The notes: generated from the letters alone by a model not told the origin. A stretch of 64,000 nt of DNA from Catellatospora paridis (GCF_009720365.1 NZ_WBZD01000037.1:1-64000), one strand, 5' to 3'. Positions 8,480-17,381 are shown, numbered from the stretch's first letter. Translations and numbers: made by a program.

Positions 8480-9046
8480 GTGACAACGATGACCCATCCG
8501 CTGCTCCGGCCTCAGCCGCTGCGCGCCTGGCAGTTCGAGGACCTGCTCGACTCGCCCGACGACGGCTACCGGTACGAGATCTTCGACGGGACCCTGCTCG
8601 TGACCCCACCGCCGCCGCTTCCGCACGCCAACCTCGTCTACCGACTGCGCCGCAGCCTGGAGCGGCAGGCGCCGGACACACTCGCAGTCTGCGAGAACGT
8701 CGGCGTGCTGCGTGGCGACGGCACCTCCTACTTCATCCCGGACCTGGTGGTCTTCGATGCCGACCTGCTGGGCACCTCACTGCCGGCCTTGTCACCGGCC
8801 GCGGCCAAGTTGGTGATCGAGATCGTCTCTCCGAGTAACTCAAGCAACGACGTGGTGGTCAAGCGCGCTGGCTACGCCATGGTCGGAGTGGCCGAGTACT
8901 GGATCGTGGATCCGAGGGCCCGCGAGATCCTGGTGCTCACTGAGCCTCGGCCGACGGGCTACCTGGTGGAGGAGAAACGCACCGGAGCGATGAGTGGCTC
9001 CATCCCGTTCGTGTACCAGCTGGATGTGGCCGAGCTCTTCTCGTGA
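8480..9046 (+). CDS. Uma2-family (DUF820) putative restriction-fold endonuclease
   Basis: The 188-aa protein matches the Uma2/DUF820 pattern: an N-terminal YRYEIFDGTLLVTPPP segment, then PDLVVFDADLL, KLVIEIVSPSN and VVKRAGYAMVGVAEYWIVDP. Together these supply the Asp, Glu and Lys of a PD-(D/E)xK nuclease fold. Family members are abundant in actinobacteria and cyanobacteria; their role is unproven. The start is GTG 8480, with GAGAGGA a few bases upstream; ATG 8489 is an alternative. It is a single gene, closed by a hairpin at 9055-9083. Confidence 0.88.
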   Translation: MTTMTHPLLRPQPLRAWQFEDLLDSPDDGYRYEIFDGTLLVTPPPPLPHANLVYRLRRSLERQAPDTLAVCENVGVLRGDGTSYFIPDLVVFDADLLGTSLPALSPAAAKLVIEIVSPSNSSNDVVVKRAGYAMVGVAEYWIVDPRAREILVLTEPRPTGYLVEEKRTGAMSGSIPFVYQLDVAELFS

Positions 9047-9054
9047 CAGCGAAC

Positions 9055-9083
9055 GGCCGGACAGCTCACTGAGCTGTCCGGCC
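9055..9083. terminator. Bidirectional terminator between convergent genes
   Basis: Arms GGCCGGACAGCTCA (9055-9068) and TGAGCTGTCCGGCC (9070-9083) pair perfectly, followed on the plus side by TTATT. It separates the Uma2 gene (stop 9046) from the convergent sugar transferase gene (stop 9098). Confidence 0.8.
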
Positions 9084-9097
9084 TTATTCGTGTTGGG

Positions 9098-10666
9098 TCA
9101 GTACGCGCCCTTGCGGCGGAGCACGACACCGACGGTGCGCCACAGGATGCTCAGGTCGTACGCGAGCGACCAGTTGTCGACGTAGTAGAGGTCCAGCCGG
9201 ACCGCTTCGTCCCAGCTCAGGTCGGAGCGGCCGGAGACCTGCCACAGGCCGGTCATGCCGGGGCGCACCAGCAGCCGGCGGCGTACGTCGCCGAGGTAGT
9301 CGCCGTCGTCGGCGGGCAGCGGGCGCGGCCCGACCAGCGACATCTCGCCCTTGAGCACGTTGATCAATTGCGGCAGCTCGTCGATCGAACTGGCCCGCAG
9401 GAAGCGCCCGACCGGGGTGACCCGCGGATCGTCGCGGATCTTGAAGAGCATGCCGTCGCCCTCGTTCTGGGCTTCGAGCTTGCTCTTGCGCTCCTCGGCG
9501 TCGGTGTACATGGTGCGGAACTTCCACACCTTGAACACCCGGCCCTCGTGGCCGACCCGCAGCTGCCGGAAGAACGCCGGGCCGCGGTCGGTGATCGAGA
9601 TGGCCAGTGAGATCACCAGCAGCAGCGGGGTCAGCAGCAGCAGGCCGAAGAAGGCGGCGATCCGGTCCAGCAGGTTCTTGGCCAGCCAGGCCATGCCGGA
9701 GAGCTTGGGCTCCTCGACGTGCAGCAGCGGCAGGCCCTCGATCGGGCGGATGTGCACCCGGGGCCCGGCGATGTCGGTGAGCTGCGGCGCGACCACCAGG
9801 TCGATGCCGGTGCCCTCCAGCTGCCAGGCGAGGCGGCGCAGCTCGTCGGGCTCCGCGCCGGCCGAGCCGCACACCGCGATGGTGTCGGCGCGCAGCTCGT
9901 GCACGAGGTCGACGAGGTTGCGGCCGTAGTGCACCGGCACCGGGGCCTGGGCGCGCCGGGACGCAGGCAGGTGCTCGGAGAGGTGGATGGCGACGGGCAC
10001 CAGGCCGGCCTTCGGATTGCGGGAGACGACCTTGTAGACGAAGAGCGTCTCGGGCAGCGAACCGACCAGCAGCATCCGGTACGTGGCCAGCCTGCCGCGG
10101 CGGCGCACCACGTACAGCGCGCGGCGGGCCATTAATCGCATGCCGAAGATGTAGGCCATCGCGGCGATGATCACGAACGCGACGATGCCGCGGGACAGGC
10201 CCTCGCCGGGGCCGCCCTTCTGGAAACCGAAGGCGAAGAAGGAGACGGTCGCCGCGACGGCGATGGTGGACCGGAACACCCGCTTGAACTCGTCGGTGCC
10301 CAGCCCGATGACGCGACGGTCGTAGGCGCCGTTGGCCCACAGCAGCAGGAGCCAGATCAGCGGCATGAAGGCGTACGCGACCAGCTGGAACTGGATTTCG
10401 CGGTCGAAACCGGACGTGACCCGGTTGCTCTCGAACTGCGTGATGGCGGTCCAGCTGGCCGCCGCGGCGCAGAGCAAGTCGCCGATGACCAGGCAGAGGA
10501 TGTAGGGCCGGTGCCAGCGGGCGCGGCGCGCGGTGGACCGGGCGAACGCGTTGCGGGCGACGCCGTCGGTCTTCGGCACGGGGGGCAACTCGTATCGGTC
10601 GGCTACGTAATCCGGGACATTCGACCGCTTGGGCACGGTGGTCGGGTGCTTCAGGCTCGTCGTCAC
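9098..10666 (-). CDS. Undecaprenyl-phosphate sugar phosphotransferase (WcaJ/WbaP-type)
   Basis: This is a polyprenyl glycosylphosphotransferase that would attach the first sugar-1-phosphate to undecaprenyl phosphate for an exopolysaccharide or glycan. About four membrane helices precede a central Rossmann-like region and a fifth hydrophobic segment. The catalytic C-terminal third shows VFKVWKFRTMYTDAEER, SSIDELPQLINVLKGEMS, LVGPRP and RPGMTGLWQVSGRS. I chose GTG 10666 (522 aa) because GGGAGGA and AGGTGAG precede it. GTG 10765 would add 33 low-complexity residues and lacks a ribosome site. Nearby glycosyltransferase and CDP-alcohol genes suggest a shared envelope role. Confidence 0.9.
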   Translation of the reverse strand: MTTSLKHPTTVPKRSNVPDYVADRYELPPVPKTDGVARNAFARSTARRARWHRPYILCLVIGDLLCAAAASWTAITQFESNRVTSGFDREIQFQLVAYAFMPLIWLLLLWANGAYDRRVIGLGTDEFKRVFRSTIAVAATVSFFAFGFQKGGPGEGLSRGIVAFVIIAAMAYIFGMRLMARRALYVVRRRGRLATYRMLLVGSLPETLFVYKVVSRNPKAGLVPVAIHLSEHLPASRRAQAPVPVHYGRNLVDLVHELRADTIAVCGSAGAEPDELRRLAWQLEGTGIDLVVAPQLTDIAGPRVHIRPIEGLPLLHVEEPKLSGMAWLAKNLLDRIAAFFGLLLLTPLLLVISLAISITDRGPAFFRQLRVGHEGRVFKVWKFRTMYTDAEERKSKLEAQNEGDGMLFKIRDDPRVTPVGRFLRASSIDELPQLINVLKGEMSLVGPRPLPADDGDYLGDVRRRLLVRPGMTGLWQVSGRSDLSWDEAVRLDLYYVDNWSLAYDLSILWRTVGVVLRRKGAY

Positions 10667-10873
10667 CTCACCTGGGTCCTCCCGTGCGTCACGTTCCTGC
10701 CCGGTGGCGCCGGCAGGTGCTGTAGCCCTGCGGTCGGAACGTGCGGCAGGACGGGTGTCGCCCACAACGTTCAGTCTCGCATGGTTTGTCCGGGGTCGGC
10801 GGAGACACCGTATTGCCGATGCGTCCGAAGACTCCAGGACCGGGACACTATACGAACTGGGCTGTGCGTGACA

Positions 10874-11728
10874 CTAGCGCAGGAGTTTGGAAAGTCGGCG
10901 GTCTGCGAGCGGTTTTCCACCGGTTTGACAGGTGGGGCAGTACTGCAGGCTGGAATCGGCGAACGACACCTCACGCACCGTATCGCCGCAGACCGGACAG
11001 GGCTGCCCAGTCCTCCCGTGTACCCGCAGGCCGGCCCGCTTCTCCGCCTTCAGCGTGGCCGCCTTCTGCCCCACCGAGCGCGCCAGCGCCTCCGTCAGCA
11101 CCTGCTGGATCGCCTGGTGGAGGTCCGCCAGCTGTGCAGGGGTCAGCCGGTCCGCCCGCGCGTACGGCGACAGCCGCGCCACGTGCAGGATCTCGTCGGA
11201 GTACGCGTTGCCGATCCCGGAGAGCGCCTGCTGGTCGCGCAGCACCCCCTTGATCTGGGAGTTACGAGTCCGCAGCACCTCGGTCAGGCCCGCCAGGTCC
11301 AGGCCCAGCGCGTCCGGACCGAGCCGGGCGATGCCGGGCACCTGGTCGACGTCGGTCACCAGATACGCGGAGAGCTTCTTGCGGGTGCCGGCCTCGGTCA
11401 GGTCGAAGCCCGACCCGTCGCTCAGCCGCACCCGCAGCGCGATCGGCCCGCTGCCCGGTTTGAGCAGGGTGTCCGGCAGCGCGTCCCGGTAGTGCAGCCA
11501 GCCGGCGCGCGCCAGGTGGATCACCAGGTGCAGATCGCCGAGCTCGATGTCGAGGAACTTGCCGTGCCGGCCGGCACCGGTGATCGTCAGTCCGTGGGTC
11601 GCGGACAGGGGCGGGTCGAACGTCTTGAGGGCGCTGATCGCCGACACGTCGACCCGCTCGACGCGCTGGCCTACCGCTCGCTCGCGCAGATACGCGGCGA
11701 GCGCCTCCACCTCGGGCAACTCGGGCAC
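10874..11728 (-). CDS. Fpg/Nei-family DNA glycosylase
   Basis: The 284-aa protein begins MPELPEVEALAAYLRER, giving the catalytic N-terminal Pro2 and Glu3 of formamidopyrimidine-DNA glycosylases. It has AGRHGKFLDI with the conserved Lys, GIGNAYSDEILHVARLSP (helix-two-turn-helix region) and a C-terminal zinc finger CPVC-x16-CPTC. It should excise oxidised bases and nick abasic sites. Actinobacteria carry several Fpg/Nei paralogues, so the exact substrate (8-oxoguanine or oxidised pyrimidine) cannot be told. It is divergent from the GT4 gene, with 51 bp between starts. Confidence 0.93.
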   Translation of the reverse strand: MPELPEVEALAAYLRERAVGQRVERVDVSAISALKTFDPPLSATHGLTITGAGRHGKFLDIELGDLHLVIHLARAGWLHYRDALPDTLLKPGSGPIALRVRLSDGSGFDLTEAGTRKKLSAYLVTDVDQVPGIARLGPDALGLDLAGLTEVLRTRNSQIKGVLRDQQALSGIGNAYSDEILHVARLSPYARADRLTPAQLADLHQAIQQVLTEALARSVGQKAATLKAEKRAGLRVHGRTGQPCPVCGDTVREVSFADSSLQYCPTCQTGGKPLADRRLSKLLR

Positions 11729-11779
11729 GGCGCTAACGCTACCGTTCTATGGTCAGCCGAGCAGAGAGCAGGGAAACCG

Positions 11780-12934
11780 TTGAAGGTCGTGGTCGCCCAC
11801 AATCGGTACCGCTCCGAGCTGCCCTCGGGGGAGAACGTCATCGTCGACCTCGAGATGGCGCAGCTGGAGGCGGCCGGGATCACCGTGCTGCCGTTCCTGC
11901 GCAGCTCGGACGACATCCCGTCGCTGTCGGCCGCGCAGAAGGTGCTGCTGCCGATCTCCCCGATCTGGGCGCCGTCCGCGCAGAAGGACCTGGCCCGGCT
12001 GCTCCGCGAGGAGCGCCCGGACGTGCTGCACCTGCACAACCCATACCCCCTGCTGTCGCCCTGGGTGGTGCGCACCGCGCACGCGCACGGCGTGCCGGTG
12101 GTGCAGACGGTGCACAACTACCGCCAGGTGTGCGCGCCCGGCCTGTACTTCCGCGACGGCCACGCCTGCCACGAGTGCCGGGGCAAGGCGTTCGCGCTGC
12201 CCGCGATCAAGCACAAGTGCTACCGCGGGTCCACCGCGCAGAGCGCGATCATGGCGACCACGCTGGCGGTGCACCGCTCCACCTGGCGCTCGGTCGACCG
12301 GTACATCGCGCTGACCGAGGCCATCGCCGACCACCTGCGCGACTACGGCATCACCGACGGCCAGATCACGGTCAAGCCGAACGCGGTCGAGGACCCGGGT
12401 CCGCCCCCGGCGGCCGGGGACGGCCTGCTCTTCGCGGCCCGGCTGTCCCCGGAGAAGGGGCTGGGCCTGCTGCTGGACGCGTGGCGACGGCACCCCGACG
12501 GCGCGCTGGGCCGGCTGCGCATCGCCGGCGAGGGCGAGCTGCGCCCGCTGGCCGAGCAGGTGGCCGCCGAGCGCGCCGACGTGGAGTACCTCGGCCCGAT
12601 GGACCGGATGGGGGTCCGGGCGGCGCTGCGCACCTCCGCCATGGTCGCCGTACCGTCGACCTGGCACGACGTGCTGCCGACCGCGATCCTCGAGGCGCTG
12701 GCGAACGGCCGCCCGGTGATCGGCACGAACCTCGGCGGCATCCCGTACCTGATCGACAACGCCGGGTTCGCGGTCCCGCCCACCGTCGACGACTGGGCCG
12801 CCGCCCTGCCCGACGCCCTCAAGGCCGCCCCCACCCTCACCGACGTGGCCCGCCGCCGCTACCTCGACACCTTCCACCCCGACGTGGTCACATCCCAGCT
12901 CATCGACGTCTACACCGCCCTCCGCCGCCCCTGA
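11780..12934 (+). CDS. GT4-family glycosyltransferase
   Basis: The protein (384 aa from TTG 11780) begins MKVVVAHNRYRSELPSGEN, typical of GT-B enzymes. The N-terminal domain contains DVLHLHNPYPLLSP and a Cys-rich CHECRGKAFALPAIKHKC stretch. The donor-binding domain has FAARLSPEKGL, AGEGELRPL and a late VPSTWHDVLPTAILEALANG segment with the EX7E-type glutamate. It probably transfers a sugar to a cell-surface glycan or lipid. The start choice is uncertain: AGCAGGGA lies about 7 bases upstream of TTG, and no in-frame ATG is near. Confidence 0.88.
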   Translation: MKVVVAHNRYRSELPSGENVIVDLEMAQLEAAGITVLPFLRSSDDIPSLSAAQKVLLPISPIWAPSAQKDLARLLREERPDVLHLHNPYPLLSPWVVRTAHAHGVPVVQTVHNYRQVCAPGLYFRDGHACHECRGKAFALPAIKHKCYRGSTAQSAIMATTLAVHRSTWRSVDRYIALTEAIADHLRDYGITDGQITVKPNAVEDPGPPPAAGDGLLFAARLSPEKGLGLLLDAWRRHPDGALGRLRIAGEGELRPLAEQVAAERADVEYLGPMDRMGVRAALRTSAMVAVPSTWHDVLPTAILEALANGRPVIGTNLGGIPYLIDNAGFAVPPTVDDWAAALPDALKAAPTLTDVARRRYLDTFHPDVVTSQLIDVYTALRRP

Positions 12935-12951
12935 CCCCGCCCACACCAGGT

Positions 12952-13012
12952 GCAACTCTTAAAGACTTGCGCCCTCAGAACCCGTCTGAGAGCGCAAGTC
13001 TCGAAGAGTTGC
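12952..13012. terminator. Long hairpin between convergent genes
   Basis: Arms 12952-12972 and 12992-13012 match at 19 of 21 positions, and an inner CTCAGA/TCTGAG (12974-12979 with 12985-12990) extends the stem. It lies just past the GT4 stop (12934) and before the convergent stop at 13026, so it should terminate both transcripts. Confidence 0.75.
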
Positions 13013-13025
13013 TGCAGGCGGGCGG

Positions 13026-13730
13026 TCAGCCGCGGAGCGCCGTACGGGCCGTGAAGGTGATGCTGGCCAGCAGGAAGCCGAAGTTGACCACGGTGAACGC
13101 GGCGACGAACCAGATCGTCGACGCCGGGGCCAGGGTCAGCACCAGCCCGGCGACGAAGATGACCGCACCGTAGTCGCGCACCAGCTTCACGATGCGCACC
13201 GGCAGCGAGGTCGAGGTGACCATCGAGTTCGCGTCGCCCGCGCTGGCGAGCACGCTGGTGACGAGATTGACCATCCAGGAACCGGCGAACAGCGCGCCCA
13301 GCCACAGCGGCGGCCGGGCCACCGACACCAGCGCGGTGACCAGCAGGATCTGCGTGGCAACGTCGCACAGGATGTCGATGCGGGCGCCCGCCGGGCTGCG
13401 CTGGCCGGTCACCCGGGCGAGCTGCCCGTCGGCGCAGTCCAGCGAGTACGCCACCTGCCAGCCGAGCAGCGCGAGCAGGCCGTACAGCGGGGTGATCGCG
13501 GACGTGCCGTCCTGCGCGCGCAGCACCAGGACCACCGACACGGTGATGCCGAGCACCAGGTTGATCAGGGTCAGATGCGTCGGCTTGAGCCCGGTGCGGG
13601 CCGCGACGAGCGCGAACACCGCGCCGAGGCGCTGGCTGAACGCCTCGGAGAACAGCCCGCCGCCCCGGTTCACCGCGTAGAAGTCGGCGACCCGGGGACG
13701 GGGCGTGGTCAGCGTGTCAGTGGACGGCAT
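13026..13730 (-). CDS. CDP-alcohol phosphatidyltransferase family membrane enzyme
   Basis: The 234-aa integral membrane protein carries the family signature D-x2-DG-x2-AR-x8-G-x3-D-x3-D within residues about 98-124 (DCADGQLAR, then GARIDILCD), which binds CDP-alcohol and catalyses phosphoalcohol transfer. About six hydrophobic helices surround it. Its start lies 14 bp inside the end of the dehydrogenase gene, and that gene in turn overlaps a nucleotidyltransferase. So this enzyme probably uses the CDP-activated alcohol those two make. The acceptor (diacylglycerol, inositol phosphate or a glycan) is unknown. Confidence 0.88.
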   Translation of the reverse strand: MPSTDTLTTPRPRVADFYAVNRGGGLFSEAFSQRLGAVFALVAARTGLKPTHLTLINLVLGITVSVVLVLRAQDGTSAITPLYGLLALLGWQVAYSLDCADGQLARVTGQRSPAGARIDILCDVATQILLVTALVSVARPPLWLGALFAGSWMVNLVTSVLASAGDANSMVTSTSLPVRIVKLVRDYGAVIFVAGLVLTLAPASTIWFVAAFTVVNFGFLLASITFTARTALRG

Positions 13731-14787
13731 CCGCGTAGTCTGCCACCCGCTCGCCCAGCTCGTCGCGGCTGAGGTCGAGGTGTTCGAGGATGGTGTACCG
13801 GTCGGGCCGGGTACGCGGGGCGAACTCGACCGCGTCGACGAACTGCTCGTCGCTGATGCCGAGGTCGGCCGGCGTACGCGGCAGCCCGTGACGCTTCAGG
13901 CAGGCGCTGAGCTGGGCGAACCGAGCCTCGTGCACCTTGTCGACGGACGCCCGCAGGTAGGTGCAGAACAGGGCGCCGACGCCGCACTGCTCGCCGTGTG
14001 CCGCGGTGCCCGGCCGGAGGATGTCCAGCGCGTGCGAGATCTCATGGCAGCCGCCGCTGGACGGGCGGGACGTGCCGCAGATGGCCATGGCCAGGCCCGT
14101 GGTGATCAGGGCTTCGGCGAGCAGCGTCACGAACACGTCGTCGGTGGCGTCGCCCGGGTGGTTGATCACCGCTTCGGCTCCGGAGCGGGCCATCGCCACC
14201 GCGAGGCCGTCGACGGGCTCGCCGCGTACCCGGTGGGCCAGTTCCCAGTCGGCGATGGCGCTGACGTTGCTCAGCGTCTCGCCGATGCCGGAGCGGGTCT
14301 GCCGGTCCGGCCCGGACTCGACGAAGTCGAGGTCCACCACCACGGCCAGCGGGATGTGCACGCCGTAGGACGGCCGACCGCCGTCGTGGTCGAGCGTGGC
14401 GATGGGGGAGGCGATGCCGTCGTTGGCGAGGCTGGTCGCCACGCTGACCATCGGTATGCCGTACCGGGAGGCCGCGTACTTGGTGGTGTCGATGGTCCGG
14501 CCGCCGCCGATGCCGACGACCGCGTCGTAGTTGCGCCCGCGCAGCCGCTGGCCGAGGTCGAGCGCGGATTCGAGGGTGCCGCCCTCGATGTTGATGAACT
14601 CGGCGCGGTCCAGCGAGGGCCCGATCAGGTCGACGATCCGCTGTCCCTGACCCGGGCCGACCACGACCGCCACGTCGCCGCCGGCGGAGATGCGCCGGTC
14701 GGCCAGCAGCGCGGCCAGCCCCGCGACGGCGCCCCGCCGGACGTCGATGCTCAGCGGGGTCTGCACCGAGCGGGTCAGTAGTGGCAT
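13717..14787 (-). CDS. Glycerol-1-phosphate dehydrogenase-like (AraM/EgsA-type) iron/zinc alcohol dehydrogenase
   Basis: The 356-aa protein has GIGGGRTIDTTKYAASRYG (NAD binding), MVSVATSLANDGIASP, SGIGETLSNVSAIADWELA, SSGGCHEISHALD and HGEQCGVG. These match the order in sn-glycerol-1-phosphate dehydrogenases (archaeal EgsA and bacterial AraM), which reduce dihydroxyacetone phosphate. The two downstream His clusters are the expected metal ligands. The usual Asp of the GxGD motif is replaced by Glu (GIGETL), so the exact substrate may differ. It is the middle gene of an overlapping trio with a nucleotidyltransferase (13-bp overlap) and a CDP-alcohol phosphatidyltransferase (14-bp overlap). A different polyol phosphate product is possible. 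Confidence 0.8.
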   Translation of the reverse strand: MPLLTRSVQTPLSIDVRRGAVAGLAALLADRRISAGGDVAVVVGPGQGQRIVDLIGPSLDRAEFINIEGGTLESALDLGQRLRGRNYDAVVGIGGGRTIDTTKYAASRYGIPMVSVATSLANDGIASPIATLDHDGGRPSYGVHIPLAVVVDLDFVESGPDRQTRSGIGETLSNVSAIADWELAHRVRGEPVDGLAVAMARSGAEAVINHPGDATDDVFVTLLAEALITTGLAMAICGTSRPSSGGCHEISHALDILRPGTAAHGEQCGVGALFCTYLRASVDKVHEARFAQLSACLKRHGLPRTPADLGISDEQFVDAVEFAPRTRPDRYTILEHLDLSRDELGERVADYADAVH

Positions 14788-15524
14788 GCGATCTCCCGCG
14801 CGCGGGCCAGGTCGGCGTGGTTGTCGACTTCTACCCAGGGGATCTGCCCGATGGACGCGCCGCGGATGACCCCGCCCCGGTTCGCCAGCTCCTGGTAGCC
14901 GTCCTCGTAGTAGAGGTTCGGGTCCCGCTCGAACGTGGCCTGCAGCGCGTCGGCCAGCGCCTCGGCGGCCTCAGGGCGGATCAGGGTCGCGCCGATGTAC
15001 TCGCCGTGCGCGGTGGCGGGGTCCATCAGCTTGGTGATCTTCTCCAAGCGGCCGTCCGCCGTGAAGATCGCCTTCATCTCCTCGTCGGCGAGCGTCTTGT
15101 GGTCGTCGAGCGCCAGCACGATGCCCGCGTCGGCGTGCTCGTCGCTGGCCATGGCGGTCAGCAGGGTCTGCTCGACCGAGACCGGGTGCACGGTGTCGCC
15201 GTTGACCAGCAGCACACCCCGGGCGAAGTGCTCGCGTGCCAGCCAGAGGGAGTACGCGTTGTTCCACTCCTCGGCCTTGTCGTTGTGCACGAGGGTGAGG
15301 GTGACGCCGTACTTGCTCTCCAGCGCCGCCTGGCGGGCCTCGACGGCCTCCGCGCGGTAACCCACCACGACCACGACCTCGGTCAGCCCGACCTTGGCCA
15401 GGTTGCGCAGGGCGATGTCGAAGATCGTCGTTTCGCCGTCCACCGGCACCAGGGCCTTGGGCAGCGTGTCGGTGTAGGGGCGCAGCCTGCGTCCAGCGCC
15501 GGCGGCCAGCACCATACCGATCAT
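14775..15524 (-). CDS. LicC-like nucleotidyltransferase (probable CTP:phosphoalcohol cytidylyltransferase)
   Basis: The 249-aa protein is a single nucleotidyltransferase domain. The nucleotide loop is MVLAAGAGRRLRPYT near residue 4, then LPKALVPV, and a metal-binding LLVNGDTVHP near 129. The EEWNNAYSLWLAREHF segment resembles LicC-type phosphocholine cytidylyltransferases (NNIYSLW). As first gene of the trio, it would activate a phosphorylated alcohol to its CDP derivative for the downstream transferase. Sugar-phosphate activation is the main alternative. It is divergent from the CBS-domain gene; the shared promoter region is 15525-15709. Confidence 0.82.
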   Translation of the reverse strand: MIGMVLAAGAGRRLRPYTDTLPKALVPVDGETTIFDIALRNLAKVGLTEVVVVVGYRAEAVEARQAALESKYGVTLTLVHNDKAEEWNNAYSLWLAREHFARGVLLVNGDTVHPVSVEQTLLTAMASDEHADAGIVLALDDHKTLADEEMKAIFTADGRLEKITKLMDPATAHGEYIGATLIRPEAAEALADALQATFERDPNLYYEDGYQELANRGGVIRGASIGQIPWVEVDNHADLARAREIACHY

Positions 15525-15709
15525 GGTGGCTCCTTCGAGGGGGGTCGTGGAGGTGTCTCGTCGCTGGTGAAGGCTACTGCACCCGAGCGTGGCGGCTGAG
15601 CCAGCACAAGCCGCGACCTATAACAAGTCTTGTGAGTTGCCCACAACCCGGCCCAAGATGTCCGTACGGTGCGTTTCAATGGGGTTGCGTTCCGAAGGGG
15701 TGATTGCAT

Positions 15710-16135
15710 ATGGCTAACGCTGCACAGGCGCACGCGATGCACGTTCGTGAGGCGATGAGCAAGCCGGTCCTGATGGTCGGCCCACAGCACACGTTGCGCC
15801 AGGCGGCTCAGCTCATGGCGATGCGCCGGGTGGGTTCGGCGATCGTGATAGATCCGGACGGCGAGGGTCTCGGCATCATGACCGAGCGCGACGTCCTCAA
15901 CGCCATCGGCTCCGGCCTCGACCCGGATGTGGAGCAGTGCGCCAACCACATCACCTGGGACGTCGTCTACGCCGCGCCGCACTGGAGCCTCGAGGAGGCC
16001 GCCATGGCGATGGCCCGCGGCGGGTTCCGCCACCTGGTCGTCCTCGACGGTGACGAGGTGCTCGGCATCATCTCGGTCCGCGACCTGATGCGGGTCTGGG
16101 CGCTGCGCCGCGCCGAGGCCGCCGCCTCCGTCTGA
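15710..16135 (+). CDS. Two-CBS-domain protein
   Basis: The 141-aa protein consists of a tandem CBS pair: HVREAMSKPVLMVGPQHTLR through GLGIMTERDVLNAIGSG, and WDVVYAAPHWSLEEAA through VLGIISVRDLMRVW. Such Bateman modules bind adenosine nucleotides and act as stand-alone energy sensors or regulatory partners. ATG 15710 is preferred over TTG 15704, because GAAGGGG lies 9 bases upstream. It is a single gene, followed by a long palindrome at 16142-16218. Confidence 0.92.
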   Translation: MANAAQAHAMHVREAMSKPVLMVGPQHTLRQAAQLMAMRRVGSAIVIDPDGEGLGIMTERDVLNAIGSGLDPDVEQCANHITWDVVYAAPHWSLEEAAMAMARGGFRHLVVLDGDEVLGIISVRDLMRVWALRRAEAAASV

Positions 16136-16141
16136 CCGCAT

Positions 16142-16218
16142 ACGACGATCTTGCGGGGACCGGGGTCTTCGCGCGCCTTCTTCCGGCGATCGACCCCGGT
16201 TCCGGCAAGGATCGTCGT
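16142..16218. repeat. Long imperfect palindrome with CGACGATCTTGCG core
   Basis: The arms 16142-16167 and 16192-16218 pair with few mismatches over about 26 bases (ACGACGATCTTGC at the outer edge, GGACCGGGGTC inside). It follows the CBS gene stop by 6 bp and probably acts as its terminator. The outer core recurs at 22053-22125, which suggests a dispersed repeat family. Confidence 0.75.
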
Positions 16219-16286
16219 GATCATGCCGGATGACACGAAGGGGCGGGTGGAGCGGTCTCGCATTTCGGTCGCATTAACCTGTCAAC

Positions 16287-17381
16287 ATGACCGCCGAGCA
16301 GCTCATCTCGTTCGCCCGGGGCGCTCCGAGCCTCGACATCGTCGATGTCGAAGGGCTCAGCGCCGCGGCTGTCCGCGCCTTCGCCACCGACCCGGCCGGC
16401 CTCACCGCGTACGGCAACTCGTACGGCTACGGCCCGCTCCGCAAGTGGATCGCCGCCAAGCACGGGGTGGCCGTCGACCAGGTGCTGATCACCAACGGCT
16501 CCCTGCAGGCCGACGCGTTCCTCTTCAACCACCTCGTCAAGCCCGGTGACCACGTCGTCGTGGAGAAGCCGACCTACGACCGGACCCTGCTGAACCTGCA
16601 GAACCTCGGCGCGGTCGTGCACCAGGTGACGCTGCACCCGGACGGCATCGACACCGCCGAGCTGCGCGCCCTGCTGGAGTCGGGGGTGCGCCCGAAGCTC
16701 GCGCACATCATCCCGAACTACCAGAACCCCGCGGGCGTGACGCTGTCCGAGGCCAAGCGGCACGAGCTGCTCGCGCTGGCGCAGGAGTTCGGCTTCACGA
16801 TCTTCGAGGACGACCCGTACGTCGACATCCGGTTCCGGGGCGACGCGCTGCCGACGATGCTGTCGCTGGACACCGCGGGCGTCGTCGTGCACGCCAGCTC
16901 CTTCACCAAGACGGTGTGCCCGGGGGTCCGGGTCGGTTACCTGGTCGGCGACAAGCCGCTGATCGACGCCATCGCGGGCAAGGCGACCAACCTCTACATC
17001 TCCGCGGGCCAGGTCGCGCAGGGCATCGTGTACGAGTTCTGCGCCTCCGGCGACATCGACCGTTCCGTGGCCACGGTCAGCGCCGCGCTGGCCGAGCGCG
17101 CCACGGTGCTGGCGGAGTCGCTGCGCAAGCGGATCGACGGGGTGTCGTTCACCGAGCCCGACGGCGGTTACTTCCTCTGGATCGACCTGCCGTCCGACGT
17201 GCACGTCGACAAGGTGCTGCCGGCGGCGGCCGAGCGCGGCGTGGCCGTGGTGAAGGGTTCGGACTTCCTGCTGGAGGGTGGCGAGAACTCGCTGCGGCTC
17301 GCGTTCAGCGCGGTCACCGCCGACCAGATCGACGAGGGTGTACGCCGGCTCGCCGAGGCCATCGACGCCGTTCGCGGTTGA
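16287..17381 (+). CDS. PLP-dependent class I/II aminotransferase (2-aminoadipate aminotransferase-like)
   Basis: The 364-aa protein is a fold-type I aminotransferase. It has ISFARGAPSLDIVDVEGL at the start, LITNGSLQADAF (cofactor phosphate region), YQNPAGVTLS (Asn, substrate/PLP contacts), EDDPYVDIRF (Asp to the pyridine N) and ASSFTKTVCPGVRVGYL, whose Lys forms the Schiff base. LRLAFSAV supplies the substrate-carboxylate Arg. It resembles the LysN/aminoadipate group and lacks the DNA-binding arm of MocR regulators. The amino-acid substrate is not certain. It stands alone between the CBS gene and corA. Confidence 0.88.
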   Translation: MTAEQLISFARGAPSLDIVDVEGLSAAAVRAFATDPAGLTAYGNSYGYGPLRKWIAAKHGVAVDQVLITNGSLQADAFLFNHLVKPGDHVVVEKPTYDRTLLNLQNLGAVVHQVTLHPDGIDTAELRALLESGVRPKLAHIIPNYQNPAGVTLSEAKRHELLALAQEFGFTIFEDDPYVDIRFRGDALPTMLSLDTAGVVVHASSFTKTVCPGVRVGYLVGDKPLIDAIAGKATNLYISAGQVAQGIVYEFCASGDIDRSVATVSAALAERATVLAESLRKRIDGVSFTEPDGGYFLWIDLPSDVHVDKVLPAAAERGVAVVKGSDFLLEGGENSLRLAFSAVTADQIDEGVRRLAEAIDAVRG

